Assembly (NCBI GenBank): GCA_021776095.1
Contig: JAJFGO010000021.1
Coordinates: forward strand, 1 to 64,000
DNA length: 64,000 nt
Source: Kiloniellaceae bacterium
GTDB taxonomy: Bacteria; Pseudomonadota; Alphaproteobacteria; Kiloniellales; J153
Direction of reading: 5' to 3'
This document shows positions 51,195 to 59,820 of the stretch, piece after piece. The notes below the pieces were generated by a model. The model had not been told where the DNA came from and searched no databases. It saw only the letters and a list, made by a program, of their open reading frames with translations. Numbering within the stretch: the first letter of the stretch is position 1; each line of letters begins with the position of its first letter. The position numbers were made by a program, and so were the translations under genes.

Positions 51195-52343
51195 CGTCTT
51201 CTCGGTTTCGGGCTTCGGTTCGTCGGTATGAACCGTCGTGACCGCTTCGGCGACCAGGCGGTCGAAGATGAATTCGGCCGGGCGCTGATTGGCGAGCGGA
51301 ATGTCGGGCGCCTTGGGGCCTTCGGTCCGCACGCCACCCAGAAATACCCTGAGGGCCTTGAGCGGATGCTTGACCGTATCGTTGACCGCGGTCGGCTCGT
51401 AACCGCAATGCACCATGCAGTTGGCGCATTTCTCGTAGTTGCCGGTGCCGTAGGTCTCCCACTCGGTCTCGTCCATCAGCTCCTTGAAGGTCTTCACGTA
51501 GCCTTCGTTCAGGAGGTAGCACGGCCGCTGCCAGCCGAAGATATTGCGCGTCGGGTTGCCCCAGGGCGTGCAATGGTATTCCTGATTGCCGGCCAGGAAG
51601 TCGAGGAACAGGCTGGACTGGGAGAAGGCCCACTTCTTGCCCGACGGCTTTTTCTTGCCGCGCCGGAACACCTCGCGGAAAAGATTGCTGGTCTGATGCC
51701 GGCTCAGAAAGTGCGCCTGATCGGGCGCCCGCTCATAGGCGTAACCGGGTGAAACCGTGATGCCCTCGACGCCAAGCTCGGTGGCAAAATCGAAGAAAGC
51801 TTCGACCTGATCGGCCTCGGCGTTGTTGAACAGGGTACAGTTGATGTTGACGCGGAAGCCGGCGTCCTTGACGTGCTGGATCGCCTTCACCGCGCGCGCG
51901 AACACGCCTTTCTGATCGACCGCCCGGTCATGCTCGTCTTCCAAACCGTCCAGGTGAATTGAGAAGGTCAGATAGGGGCTGGGCTTGAAGAGATGCAGCT
52001 TCTTCTCAAGCAGCAGCGCGTTGGTGCAGAGATAGACGAAGCGCTTGCGCTTCACGATCTCGCTCACGACCTCGCCGATTTCCTTGTGCAACAAAGGCTC
52101 GCCGCCAGGAATCGAGACAATTGGCGCGCCGCATTCCTCGACCGCCTCGACACATTCGGCGACCGAGAGGCGCCGGTTCAGGATCTCGTCCGGATAATCG
52201 ATCTTGCCGCAACCCGGACAAGCCAGGTTGCAACGGAACAAGGGCTCCAGCATCAAGACCAGGGGATAGCGCGCCCGGCCGCTCAGCCTTTGCTTGAGGA
52301 TATAGGCGCCAACGCGCGCTTGCTGTCTAAGAGGTACCGGCAC
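51177..52343 (-). CDS. hpnH: Adenosylhopane synthase HpnH (radical SAM)
   Basis: A 388-residue radical SAM enzyme with the 4Fe-4S motif C38xxxC42xxC45 in FRCNLACPGCGKIDYPDEI. A later cysteine-containing region KCANCMVHCGYEPTA may bind a second cluster or support the first. HpnH joins the 5'-deoxyadenosyl radical to diploptene, starting hopanoid side-chain extension. The C-terminus is Glu/Lys/Ala-rich and disordered. It is convergent with hpnG. Confidence 0.95.
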   Translation of the reverse strand: MPVPLRQQARVGAYILKQRLSGRARYPLVLMLEPLFRCNLACPGCGKIDYPDEILNRRLSVAECVEAVEECGAPIVSIPGGEPLLHKEIGEVVSEIVKRKRFVYLCTNALLLEKKLHLFKPSPYLTFSIHLDGLEDEHDRAVDQKGVFARAVKAIQHVKDAGFRVNINCTLFNNAEADQVEAFFDFATELGVEGITVSPGYAYERAPDQAHFLSRHQTSNLFREVFRRGKKKPSGKKWAFSQSSLFLDFLAGNQEYHCTPWGNPTRNIFGWQRPCYLLNEGYVKTFKELMDETEWETYGTGNYEKCANCMVHCGYEPTAVNDTVKHPLKALRVFLGGVRTEGPKAPDIPLANQRPAEFIFDRLVAEAVTTVHTDEPKPETEKTSAAAE

Positions 52344-52475
52344 TCTCGTCTCTCGCCTTACATTCCGGGAGTCGGCCCATGGTGGCCATCCCTATTCCCT
52401 AGCCGTTTTGGCCGGTGAAGCCAAGCGACATGCCCAAGCCTCACCTATTCGTGTAGCGCAGGGCTCCCGCGCGCC

Positions 52476-53468
52476 CTAAACCAAGTAATCGGCGGCGCGG
52501 AACCATTGCACCGCGTCGGCCAGGGCCTCTTGGGCCGCACGGCATTTATAGCCCAGTCGGTCGGCCGCCTTGGCGCTGGAGAAAAACATGCGCTTCTTGG
52601 CCATGCGCAGGCCGTCCACGGTCACAAAGGGCTCACCCCGGCCGGTCACCCGGGACCAAGCCTCGGCCGCGTAGGCGACCGGCAGGATCGCATCGTGGGG
52701 AATGCGAACCCGGGGCGCCCGGCGCCCGCACAAGGCCGCGATTTCGGCCAGGATCTCGCTCAAGGCCATGTTCTGGCCACCCAGCACATAGCGTTCGCCG
52801 AGCTCGCCCCTCTCGAAGGCCAGCAAGTGCCCAGCGGCCACATCGTCGACATGCACCACGTTCAGGCCGGTATCGACGAAAGCGGGCATGCGCCCGGCGG
52901 CGGCCTCGACGATCATGCGCCCGGTCGGGGTCGGCTTGATGTCGCGCGGCCCCACGGGCGTCGAGGGATTGACGATCACGGCCGGCAAGCCGGCCTCGCG
53001 GACCAGGGTATCGACCTCGCGCTCAGCCAGGAACTTCGAGCGTTTGTAATGGCCGATCATATCGTCCAGGGATACCGGCGTTTTCTCGTCCGCCGGGGTG
53101 CCGTCAGGCAGGATCCCCAAGGTGGCGACGCTGCTGGTATAGACGATGCGCGACACCCCGGCCTCGCCGGCCAACTCCATCAAGCGCCGGGTGCCCGCCA
53201 CATTGGCCCGGTAGATCTCTTCCGGGCGCGGCACCCAAAGGCGGTAGTCGGCGGCGACGTGAAACAGCGCCTGACAGCCGCGCAGGGCCCGGGCCAGCGA
53301 GGCAGGGTCGCCCAGATCGCCCTCGGCGACCTCCAGCTTCAGCTCCGCCAAATTGCGCCGGTCGCCACCCGGCCGGGCCAACACCCGGACCGTTTCGCCG
53401 CGCGCCACAAGCTGGCGTGCGACCGCCGAGCCAACGAAGCCGGTGGCGCCGGTGACCAGCGTGGTCAT
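52476..53468 (-). CDS. hpnA: Hopanoid-associated sugar epimerase HpnA
   Basis: A 330-residue extended short-chain dehydrogenase. The NAD motif is VTGATGFVGSAVARQL, followed by the catalytic Ser/Tyr/Lys region VYTSSVATLG and YKRSKFLAE. HpnA is associated with hopanoid gene sets and thought to act on the sugar part of composite hopanoids. Its ATG overlaps the stop of the upstream nucleotidyltransferase gene by 4 bp, so the pair is translationally coupled. Confidence 0.9.
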   Translation of the reverse strand: MTTLVTGATGFVGSAVARQLVARGETVRVLARPGGDRRNLAELKLEVAEGDLGDPASLARALRGCQALFHVAADYRLWVPRPEEIYRANVAGTRRLMELAGEAGVSRIVYTSSVATLGILPDGTPADEKTPVSLDDMIGHYKRSKFLAEREVDTLVREAGLPAVIVNPSTPVGPRDIKPTPTGRMIVEAAAGRMPAFVDTGLNVVHVDDVAAGHLLAFERGELGERYVLGGQNMALSEILAEIAALCGRRAPRVRIPHDAILPVAYAAEAWSRVTGRGEPFVTVDGLRMAKKRMFFSSAKAADRLGYKCRAAQEALADAVQWFRAADYLV

Positions 53469-54244
53469 GCGCGCCTGGCCCGCGCCGTAACCGCCGACGT
53501 CCTTGCCGCCGCCTCCAGATCTGGAAAGACCTCCTGGCGGGCGCGCTCCAGATCCTCGGGGAAATCGATCTCGACCCAGGGCAAACCGGTAATGTCTTCA
53601 ACACCGAAGCTGCCCGGCGGCGCGTCCAGCAGAATATTGCGGATCGCATCCTCGTAGATCACACCACGGTGGCCGGCGGCGATCAGGCGCTCGGCCTCGG
53701 CTATGGTCGCGGCCGCGATCTCGGGCGAAAATCGCGCGAAGCCGACCCATTCGCCCCACCAATCGTAGCGCCGTTCCGGCCGCTTGTGGAAATCGACCAG
53801 CACCTCGTCGCGCAGGCACAGCTTGACCGGGTCGTCGCCCTCTTCCGTTTGGCGGTCCATGAGAAAGCAGTTGGCCTGCGGGCTGGCCAGCAGGCGCGCC
53901 ATCATGCGGCTGTCGTAGAGCACGTCGCCATCCATGAAGACCGCCGTCTCTCCGGCGGTAAAGGCGTCCTTGAGGGTGGCGTAGGATATGATCGCGCCCT
54001 CCTCGAAATGCGGGTTGAATTGGGTGTGCACCAGATCGCCGGCGCCGATGCGCGCGATCTCCGCCGCGACCTCCTCGGCCCGGAAGCCGACCACCAGGTC
54101 GATTCGCTCGATCCCCTGGCCGCGCAGGATCTCGACGTGACGCTCCAGCAGGGTCTTGCCGCCAAAGCGCAGGAGCACCTTAGGCGGCAGTTGCACGTCA
54201 TTGAGGCGCCGGCCCACACCAGCCCCAAGGATTCCCACTCTCAT
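53465..54244 (-). CDS. Nucleotidyltransferase (phosphocholine cytidylyltransferase/sugar-NTP-transferase-like)
   Basis: A 259-residue NTP-transferase-fold protein. It opens with ILGAGVGRRL (family consensus LAAGxGxRL, with Gly for the second Ala), followed by PPKVLLRFGGKTLLERHV, the metal-site Asp in VFMDGDVLYD, and EIDFPEDLERA near the end. It should activate a phosphorylated head group or sugar with CTP, UTP or similar. It is coupled by a 4-bp overlap to hpnA and is divergent from hpnM, so a role in hopanoid or phospholipid head-group supply is a reasonable inference. It is not one of the standard named hpn genes. Confidence 0.85.
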   Translation of the reverse strand: MRVGILGAGVGRRLNDVQLPPKVLLRFGGKTLLERHVEILRGQGIERIDLVVGFRAEEVAAEIARIGAGDLVHTQFNPHFEEGAIISYATLKDAFTAGETAVFMDGDVLYDSRMMARLLASPQANCFLMDRQTEEGDDPVKLCLRDEVLVDFHKRPERRYDWWGEWVGFARFSPEIAAATIAEAERLIAAGHRGVIYEDAIRNILLDAPPGSFGVEDITGLPWVEIDFPEDLERARQEVFPDLEAAARTSAVTARARRA

Positions 54245-54469
54245 GTCACACCCTTATGCGTTCGAGACTTGGTATTAGGGTCAAAGTCGGGTCTCGAAGC
54301 CGTCTCGTCAATGTCGCGCAGCCGCCAGATCGGCGAATTCACGAAAACGGCAACCTTCCCGGCAGGGCATGCGGCCCCGGGGCCCGGGATATTTTGCTGG
54401 AGTCCCGCGTAGCACAGACATATGTCAGTAATCTGCACATTATCCTCAAGACCGCCCCGGAGGGCTTTC

Positions 54470-55093
54470 GTGACCCGCCATCTTCGCTCCCTCGCCTTCG
54501 CGGTCCTTTTTGTCCTGGGATTCGCGTCGATCTCAGCAACGGCCTCGGCGGCGCCGGCACGCCCGGGCGAGTTGGTCACCGGCTTGAACGAGGCCCTGCT
54601 GGAGGTCATGCGCAATGCAAGCGATCTGGGCTTCCAGGGCCGCTATGACCGGCTCGCGCCGGTTCTGCGCGAAACCTTCAGTTTCAGTGCCATGGCCGGT
54701 ATCTCCGCCGGCAGGCACTGGCGCGACCTGGGGCCGGAGCAACGCCGCACCCTGGTCGGGGCCTTTGGCCGCATGAGCATCGGCACCTTCGCCGCGCGCT
54801 TCGACGGCTACAGCGGCGAACGCTTCGAAGTCATCGGGGAAGAGCCGGGCCCGCGCAATACCGTGCTGGTGCGCAACCAACTGCTCAAGAGCGACGGCGA
54901 GGCGATCGAGATCAACTACCTCTTGAAACGCATCAAGGACCGCTGGCGGGTGGTCGACGTCTATCTCGATTCCACTTTCAGCGAGCTGGCCACCAAGCGC
55001 GCCGAGTATTCCGCCGTCCTGGACCGGGAGGGCTTCGACGGCCTGATCCGGCGGATCGAGGAAAAGCTCGCCAAGCTGGCCGCGGCGGGCTAA
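54470..55093 (+). CDS. hpnM: HpnM/MlaC-type periplasmic lipid-binding protein
   Basis: A 207-residue exported protein of the MlaC/Ttg2D family with a Sec signal peptide (RHLRSLAFAVLFVLGF, then SATASAAPA) and the core helix FSFSAMAGISAGRHWRDLGPEQR (in pieces) and YLLKRIKDRWRVVDVYLD. MlaC carries phospholipid between outer and inner membranes; HpnM is its hopanoid-cluster paralogue. The start is GTG at 54470 with GGAGG six bases upstream. The gap 54245-54469 is a divergent promoter region. Confidence 0.9.
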   Translation: MTRHLRSLAFAVLFVLGFASISATASAAPARPGELVTGLNEALLEVMRNASDLGFQGRYDRLAPVLRETFSFSAMAGISAGRHWRDLGPEQRRTLVGAFGRMSIGTFAARFDGYSGERFEVIGEEPGPRNTVLVRNQLLKSDGEAIEINYLLKRIKDRWRVVDVYLDSTFSELATKRAEYSAVLDREGFDGLIRRIEEKLAKLAAAG

Positions 55094-55155
55094 GCAACGG
55101 GCGAAGGAATCGGGTTCGTCTCGAAACCGCCAGGAATTGCTTGAGGGAGCTCCCC

Positions 55156-55662
55156 ATGGCTGAGCCGCTAAACCGGGACGAAGTGATCGGCCTGCTGAAC
55201 GATCTGGGCCGCGAGCGGGACGAGGAGGTTCTGGCCGCCGCTCGCGCCGTGCACGCGAAGGTCGCCGCCGCCGAGCTGTCCTGGCAGGACCTGCTGCGTC
55301 CGGAGGACGATGACGAGAACGCCGGAGATACCGAACCGGAGGAAGAACCCGAGGAGGAGCCGGAGGAGGAACCCGAGGAAGAGGCCGAGGAGGAGCCGGA
55401 GGAGAAGCCGGAGGAGGAACTCGAGGAAGAGGCCGAGGCGGACTTAGAGGAGGCAGAGGGCGAGACCGAGGCCCATGACTCTTCCGACACTAATGCGGAA
55501 TCCCTGGCGCTGATCGAGGAACTCCTGGCCAAGAAAGGCATCTCGGCGGACCTGCGCCAGGAACTGCAGGACTACAAGACCGATATCGCCGAGAACGAAT
55601 TCGACCAGGGCGACCGCAAATACCTACGCGCCATGCACCGGCGGCTCTCGAAAGAGTCTTGA
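55156..55662 (+). CDS. Acidic Glu-rich repeat protein of unknown function
   Basis: A 168-residue, very acidic protein. Residues about 1-45 and 115-168 are ordinary helical sequence (LNRDEVIGLLNDLGRERDEE; LIEELLAKKGISADLRQELQ). Between them lies a low-complexity block made of repeated PEEE units with a few Ala, Lys and Leu changes, about 50 residues at nucleotides 55325-55480. The start at 55156 follows GAGGGAG. No family was recognised. The glutamate tract may be a flexible spacer or cation-binding segment. It stands alone after hpnM. Confidence 0.75.
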   Translation: MAEPLNRDEVIGLLNDLGRERDEEVLAAARAVHAKVAAAELSWQDLLRPEDDDENAGDTEPEEEPEEEPEEEPEEEAEEEPEEKPEEELEEEAEADLEEAEGETEAHDSSDTNAESLALIEELLAKKGISADLRQELQDYKTDIAENEFDQGDRKYLRAMHRRLSKES

Positions 55663-55715
55663 GGCGGCCCTGCGGAACGCCCTAGGCCGAAAACCGCGTT
55701 GCGGAATTCCCTGTT

Positions 55716-55736
55716 ATTCCCTGCCGAGCAGGGAAT
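55716..55736. repeat. Perfect inverted repeat in a 400-bp gene-free stretch
   Basis: ATTCCCTGC (55716-55724) and GCAGGGAAT (55728-55736) form a 9-bp stem with loop CGA, preceded by GGAATTCCCTGTT. It lies 54 bp after the stop of the Glu-rich protein and may act as a terminator or be one copy of a dispersed element. The rest of 55663-56059 shows no convincing gene. Confidence 0.5.
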
Positions 55737-56059
55737 TAATTATCCCCCTCCCCAAGGTCGGGCCCCTAAACGATCCAAGCTAGCGAGCGCGGCACCCCAC
55801 GCAACGATTAGGCTGTGGAGAACGCGCCGGGCGTGCTGTCCAGCCCGACGCGGGCTGAACCTTGCCGAAATGAGTGCAACGGCCGCCTATCGTGGGCAAA
55901 ACGACCGGCATTTTCGTATTCTTCACCTATTCGAACTAAGTTTCCCGACCGCAAAACCCAGTATTTCCCTCGGGTTCACAAGCGCCCTGAAATGGGATGC
56001 CTAGGCTGAACGTGCGCGGAGGTCCGGGACTAGGGATCGAGAAGGGCCGTGTCAGCGCC

Positions 56060-56995
56060 GTGACAATTTCCGAGATCCTCGGTTACCTCTCCCTGGCAGG
56101 CTACCTGGCGGTTTTTTGCCAGGCGGTCTGGTTGACTTGGTTGAAGTCGCGGGATGACGAGCCAATCTACGGTCACGGATTCGGCAAAGTACCTGAGGTC
56201 ATTGCGTGGGCCCTTCGACACTGTTTCCATCAAGGGTTCATCGTCATCGAGGACCGCGAATCGAATCGCTTCGTTCAATTCCGCAAATACATTCCCGTTC
56301 TCACGAAACATGGGTATGGGCTTGAGTTCGCGTTTCCTAACGCCCCTTGGTCGAAGCCGTACCTTCCGAAACTGCGCGAGGCGTTGGGAGAGGACGGCAT
56401 CCCCTTCCGGGAGGCACGCGAAACGCACGGCGACGTCACGTCTTTCATCTATGTGGACTGCGGCCAAGACACCGAAATGGCAGTCGATCTGGCCCGCCGC
56501 TGCTTTTTCGATATCTTCGGACTTGCCCCAGATACCCGCTTTAAGACGATAGCGTCGGATTATTCAGTTCTCGGTGACGAGGTTGTCGATCACAGGGTCC
56601 AGAACCCGTCATCTCTTGGGCAACTCTGGCGGGCGCTCCGCGCCAAATTCCTAGCGTTTGGCCTTCCTGACCCCAACTTGTTCATGCGCTTTGCTGGTTA
56701 TACGGCTGCGCTTCTTTTTCTCTGTTACCCCGCACTTTGGTGGGCCTGGTTTCGCGTCGAAGCGTCGTCCCCGGATTGGAAATGGCTCATTGGACCAATT
56801 CACCTGACGGGAAGTCATGCAACGTGGGTCTTGTTGCTAATATTCTGGCTCCTGTTATTCGGTTTCAACAGAACACGCCGGGACCTCGCCCGATACAAGT
56901 GGGGCCGACCGGGAACGTGGATCGACAAGATCGGTGAGCCGCTGATCGTCCGCGCCCTGCCGTTAGCCGTCATCACTTCATGGATCGGCATGTGA
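56060..56995 (+). CDS. Hypothetical membrane protein with a ~170-residue soluble domain
   Basis: A protein of about 311 residues not recognised as a known family. One membrane segment at the N-terminus (YLSLAGYLAVFCQAVWLTWL) is followed by a soluble region (about 30-195) with FRKYIPVLTKHGYGLEFAFP and VDLARRCFFDIFGL, then two membrane segments (AALLFLCYPALWWAW and ATWVLLLIFWLLLFGF) and a basic tail. GTG at 56060 puts the first membrane segment near the N-terminus; an ATG at 55997 is also in frame. Base composition is lower in GC than neighbours, hinting at transfer. Confidence 0.65.
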   Translation: MTISEILGYLSLAGYLAVFCQAVWLTWLKSRDDEPIYGHGFGKVPEVIAWALRHCFHQGFIVIEDRESNRFVQFRKYIPVLTKHGYGLEFAFPNAPWSKPYLPKLREALGEDGIPFREARETHGDVTSFIYVDCGQDTEMAVDLARRCFFDIFGLAPDTRFKTIASDYSVLGDEVVDHRVQNPSSLGQLWRALRAKFLAFGLPDPNLFMRFAGYTAALLFLCYPALWWAWFRVEASSPDWKWLIGPIHLTGSHATWVLLLIFWLLLFGFNRTRRDLARYKWGRPGTWIDKIGEPLIVRALPLAVITSWIGM

Positions 56996-57054
56996 GTCGA
57001 AGCTCGGCCGCCGGCAGGCACTTGACGTCTTTTCTCGGGCTAGGAACCGCATCC

Positions 57055-57636
57055 CTAGTTCGCAGAGGTCTTAGTGATCGTGAATGCACCTCTTAGCTCG
57101 CCAAGTGCGAAGCCCGTCGCCTGATCCTCAAGATAGCGCGAGTCGATCGTCGCCTTTAGCTCAGGCCCAATACTCGAGCCATGGCAACTCAGGCAAATTT
57201 CGCCGGTGGGTATCGCCTTCATATAACGATAGGTTCGGCGACCGTTGCTCTCGACAAGCTCCACTCTCTCCATCGCACCGAGCTTTTCGCCGGCAGCGGC
57301 CCGCCGCAGGAACTCATCCAAAACCGACGCCTCCCATTCATCGGGTGCGTTTCCCGGATTGCGGATCTTGTGGCTCGTACGCCCGACCGTCCGTCCGGCA
57401 GGCTGGGACATCTCACGGGCAATCTCCGGCGCCTCGGCGTTGCATACGGGAATTGCATGGACCGGGCCACCTTCCTGAATGGCCGCCTGCAGCGCGCCTT
57501 TTAGCTTGCCGGCGAATGCCTTGACGATCGCACGGCTCTCTTGGACAAAAGCATCCCGCCCGGGATCTTCGCCGGCGCTCACACTTTCCGGCGCCAGGAT
57601 TCCGAAGGTGAGAAGCAGAAAAAGTATCTTACGCAT
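57055..57636 (-). CDS. DUF3365 (Tll0287-like) periplasmic c-type haem protein
   Basis: A 193-residue exported protein. A Sec signal peptide (KILFLLLTFGILAPESVSA) precedes a DUF3365 domain with IPVCNAEAPEIAREMS, TSHKIRNPGNAPDEWE and a single c-type haem site CLSCHG at about residue 150. Such domains bind haem and may sense redox state or gases; here it is free-standing rather than fused to a kinase or cyclase. The 257-bp stretch upstream (57637-57893) shows no gene. Confidence 0.88.
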   Translation of the reverse strand: MRKILFLLLTFGILAPESVSAGEDPGRDAFVQESRAIVKAFAGKLKGALQAAIQEGGPVHAIPVCNAEAPEIAREMSQPAGRTVGRTSHKIRNPGNAPDEWEASVLDEFLRRAAAGEKLGAMERVELVESNGRRTYRYMKAIPTGEICLSCHGSSIGPELKATIDSRYLEDQATGFALGELRGAFTITKTSAN

Positions 57637-57893
57637 TGGGAACCTCGAAGCGGTTAGGTAGCCGCACGTCGTCTTCCATCATCACCATGGCGACAATGAT
57701 CTGAGTCAACCCGGCTTTTCATCCGCGGGGGACGCCATCTGGCAGCGACCAATACAAGACCAAGCGGAGTCCGCAGCCCCATCCGAATTGGGTCATTTGC
57801 GGTCGTGGTAGAACCAGCGCGCGGATGACCGGAGTTAGTGCAACTGCGGACCCGCATGTATCGAAGGCGCTCGCTAATCCTCGACGTCCGCCC

Positions 57894-59096
57894 TCACGCC
57901 TCCAACGCGCGCGCGAGGTCGTCCTTGATGTCCTCGACGTCCTCAAGTCCCACGGAGATGCGGACCATGCCGTCGGTGATGCCGACCCGCGCGCGTTCCT
58001 CGGCGCCCAGGCGCTGGTGGGTGGTGGTGGCGGGGTGGGTCGCGAGGCTTTTGGAATCGCCCAGGTTGTTGGCAATATCGATCACCTTGAGCGCGTTGAG
58101 CAGGCGGAAGGCGCGCGCCTTGCCGCCCTCGACCTCGAGGGTGACGATGGTGCTGCCGCTGCCGCTCATCTGGCGCCGCGCGAGGTCCGCCTGCGGGTGG
58201 CTGTCGAGCCCGGGGTAGAGGACCCGGCTGACGCCCGACCGTCCTTCGAGGAATTCGGCCAGGGCCTGCGCGTTGCGGCAGTGGCGCTCGACCCTGAGAT
58301 CGAGCGTCTCCAGACCCTTGAGCAGGAGCCAGGCGTTGAAGGGGCTCATGGAGGGGCCGGTGTGGCGCACGAAGCCCTGCAGGTGGTCCTTGAAGAAGGC
58401 ACTTGAGCACAGGACCGCGCCGCCCAGGGTGCGGCCCTGTCCGTCGATGTGCTTGGTCGTGGAATAGACCACCACGTCGGCGCCGAAATGCAGGGGCCGT
58501 TGCAGCATCGGGGTCGCGAAGACGTTGTCGACGACGACGCGCGCGCCGGCGGCATGGGCCATTTCCGACACGGCGGCCAGGTCGATGATCTCCAGCGTCG
58601 GGTTGGAGGGCGTCTCCAGAAACACGCAGGCCGTGGGCTTCGACAAGGCCGCCGCCCAGGCGTCCAAATCGGTGCCGTCGACGAAGAGCGTCTCGATGCC
58701 ATAGCGCGGCAGCAACTCGGCAACGATGAAATGGCACGAGCCGAAGAGCGCGCGCGAGGCGACCACCCGGTCGCCGGCGCGAAGCTGACACAGCAGCGCG
58801 GCGAAGACGGCGGCCATGCCGGTCGCCGTCGACTGGCAATGCTCGGCGCCTTCCAGCAGGCGCAGGCGCTCCTCGAACATGGTCACGGTCGGGTTGGCGT
58901 AGCGCGAATACTGATAGCGCGACAGATCGCCCTTGAAGGCGGCCTCGGCCTCCTCGGCCGAGGGATAGACATAACCCGACGTGAGGAACAGGGCCTCGCA
59001 GGTCTCGTCGAAGGGGCTGCGGGTCAGGCCGCCGCGCACCAGTTGGGTCTGCGGGCGCAACCCGGCTTGGCCGGTCTCGTGTGTGCTGTCTGGCAT
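57894..59096 (-). CDS. metZ: O-succinylhomoserine sulfhydrylase
   Basis: A 400-residue Cys/Met-metabolism PLP enzyme. The PLP-binding lysine is K215 in YSTTKHIDGQGR, with RYQYSRYANPT near the N-terminus, VFLETPSNPTLE and the phosphate-contact SATGM-type STATGMAAVFAAL. It uses sulfide and O-succinylhomoserine to make homocysteine for methionine synthesis. It starts 37 bp after the rhodanese stop on the same strand, so both probably share one transcript. The ATG at 59096 is preferred with GAGG upstream; an in-frame ATG lies 9 bp earlier. Confidence 0.93.
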   Translation of the reverse strand: MPDSTHETGQAGLRPQTQLVRGGLTRSPFDETCEALFLTSGYVYPSAEEAEAAFKGDLSRYQYSRYANPTVTMFEERLRLLEGAEHCQSTATGMAAVFAALLCQLRAGDRVVASRALFGSCHFIVAELLPRYGIETLFVDGTDLDAWAAALSKPTACVFLETPSNPTLEIIDLAAVSEMAHAAGARVVVDNVFATPMLQRPLHFGADVVVYSTTKHIDGQGRTLGGAVLCSSAFFKDHLQGFVRHTGPSMSPFNAWLLLKGLETLDLRVERHCRNAQALAEFLEGRSGVSRVLYPGLDSHPQADLARRQMSGSGSTIVTLEVEGGKARAFRLLNALKVIDIANNLGDSKSLATHPATTTHQRLGAEERARVGITDGMVRISVGLEDVEDIKDDLARALEA

Positions 59097-59133
59097 GATC
59101 GTCATCCTCGAATTTTCGGCGGCGCGGCGGCCG

Positions 59134-59562
59134 TCAACCTTGGCGCCAGGGCAAGGTCGCGGCTTTCCAGCCTTCGACCGCGCCCCGGTGGCCGTCACCG
59201 TCGTGCGGTCCCTCGAAGCCATCGGTCACGTTGTAACAGGCACTGTAGCCCTGGGCGGTGAGCGCCAGGGCCGCGTGGTGCGAGCGCTGACCGGAGCGGC
59301 ACAGCAGCAGGACCGGGTCGCCGGGCGATACCCCGGCCTTGGCGACCTCGTGGACGAAGCGATCGTTGACCTGCATGTCGGGGTAGGCTTGCCAGGAGAT
59401 CGGCACCACGCGCTTGTTCAGGGCCGATAGGTCGGGCACCCCGACAAAGCCCCATTCCGGCTGGGTACGCACGTCGATCAGAACTGCCTTGGGCTCGCGT
59501 TCCAGCATCTCCCAGGCCTCGCGCGAGGTGACCTCGCCCGCGTAACCGGCACCGTTCGCCAT
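59134..59562 (-). CDS. Single-domain rhodanese sulfurtransferase
   Basis: A 142-residue rhodanese. The domain shows VLIDVRTQPEWGFVGVP at the N-terminus and the active-site loop CRSGQRS with the sulfur-carrying cysteine. Rhodaneses move sulfane sulfur to thiol acceptors. Lying directly before metZ in one apparent operon, it may supply or detoxify sulfide for homocysteine formation. The start MANGAGYAGE has GGGAGAG just upstream; the longer frame enters the leader hairpins. Confidence 0.92.
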   Translation of the reverse strand: MANGAGYAGEVTSREAWEMLEREPKAVLIDVRTQPEWGFVGVPDLSALNKRVVPISWQAYPDMQVNDRFVHEVAKAGVSPGDPVLLLCRSGQRSHHAALALTAQGYSACYNVTDGFEGPHDGDGHRGAVEGWKAATLPWRQG

Positions 59563-59609
59563 GACTCTCTCCCTCTCCGGCGCGCCGGATAACCATCCCG
59601 TGCGCGCAC

Positions 59610-59690
59610 AAAAAAACCGCCGCGGCTTCAAGCCGGGCGGATCAATCCGCTCGCTTTAGCCGCATTTTTAAAGCGCCCGCAAGCTAAGCA
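59610..59690 (-). promoter_or_regulatory. Attenuator-like 5' leader of rhodanese-metZ (terminator plus competing hairpin)
   Basis: On the minus-strand transcript a hairpin of about 10-11 bp (59617-59640: CCGCC pairs with GGCGG, inner GGCT with AGCC) is followed directly by seven U (59610-59616), an intrinsic terminator 48 bp before the rhodanese start. A second hairpin, GCGGAT-CA-ATCCGC at 59637-59650, uses the same bases as the terminator's 5' arm, so the two exclude each other. Further upstream CGCTTT (59652-59657) pairs with AAAGCG (59670-59675). No minus-strand gene lies close enough upstream to need this terminator. A riboswitch or other attenuation device for methionine/sulfur control is likely; no known class could be assigned. 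Confidence 0.65.
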
Positions 59691-59820
59691 TCAAATCGGC
59701 GCTACCATCAGGCAACACTACATGGGCGAGGCTGTCAAGGGGGCAGTGGGTCGGGCTTTGGGGGCAATCGCATTTGGCGGCGGCCATACCGAGGGAAGCT
59801 CTGGATCGAAGTGGGGCGCG

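Noticed and set aside
55325-55480. Glu-rich tract as a tandem repeat or CRISPR-like array
   Set aside because: The repeat is imperfect, codon-level and in frame within one protein, with no spacers.
59610-59690. Calling the rhodanese-metZ leader a SAM-II riboswitch
   Set aside because: Only a short GC-rich stretch resembles SAM-II; the conserved A/U-rich pseudoknot partner was not found, so only an attenuator is claimed.
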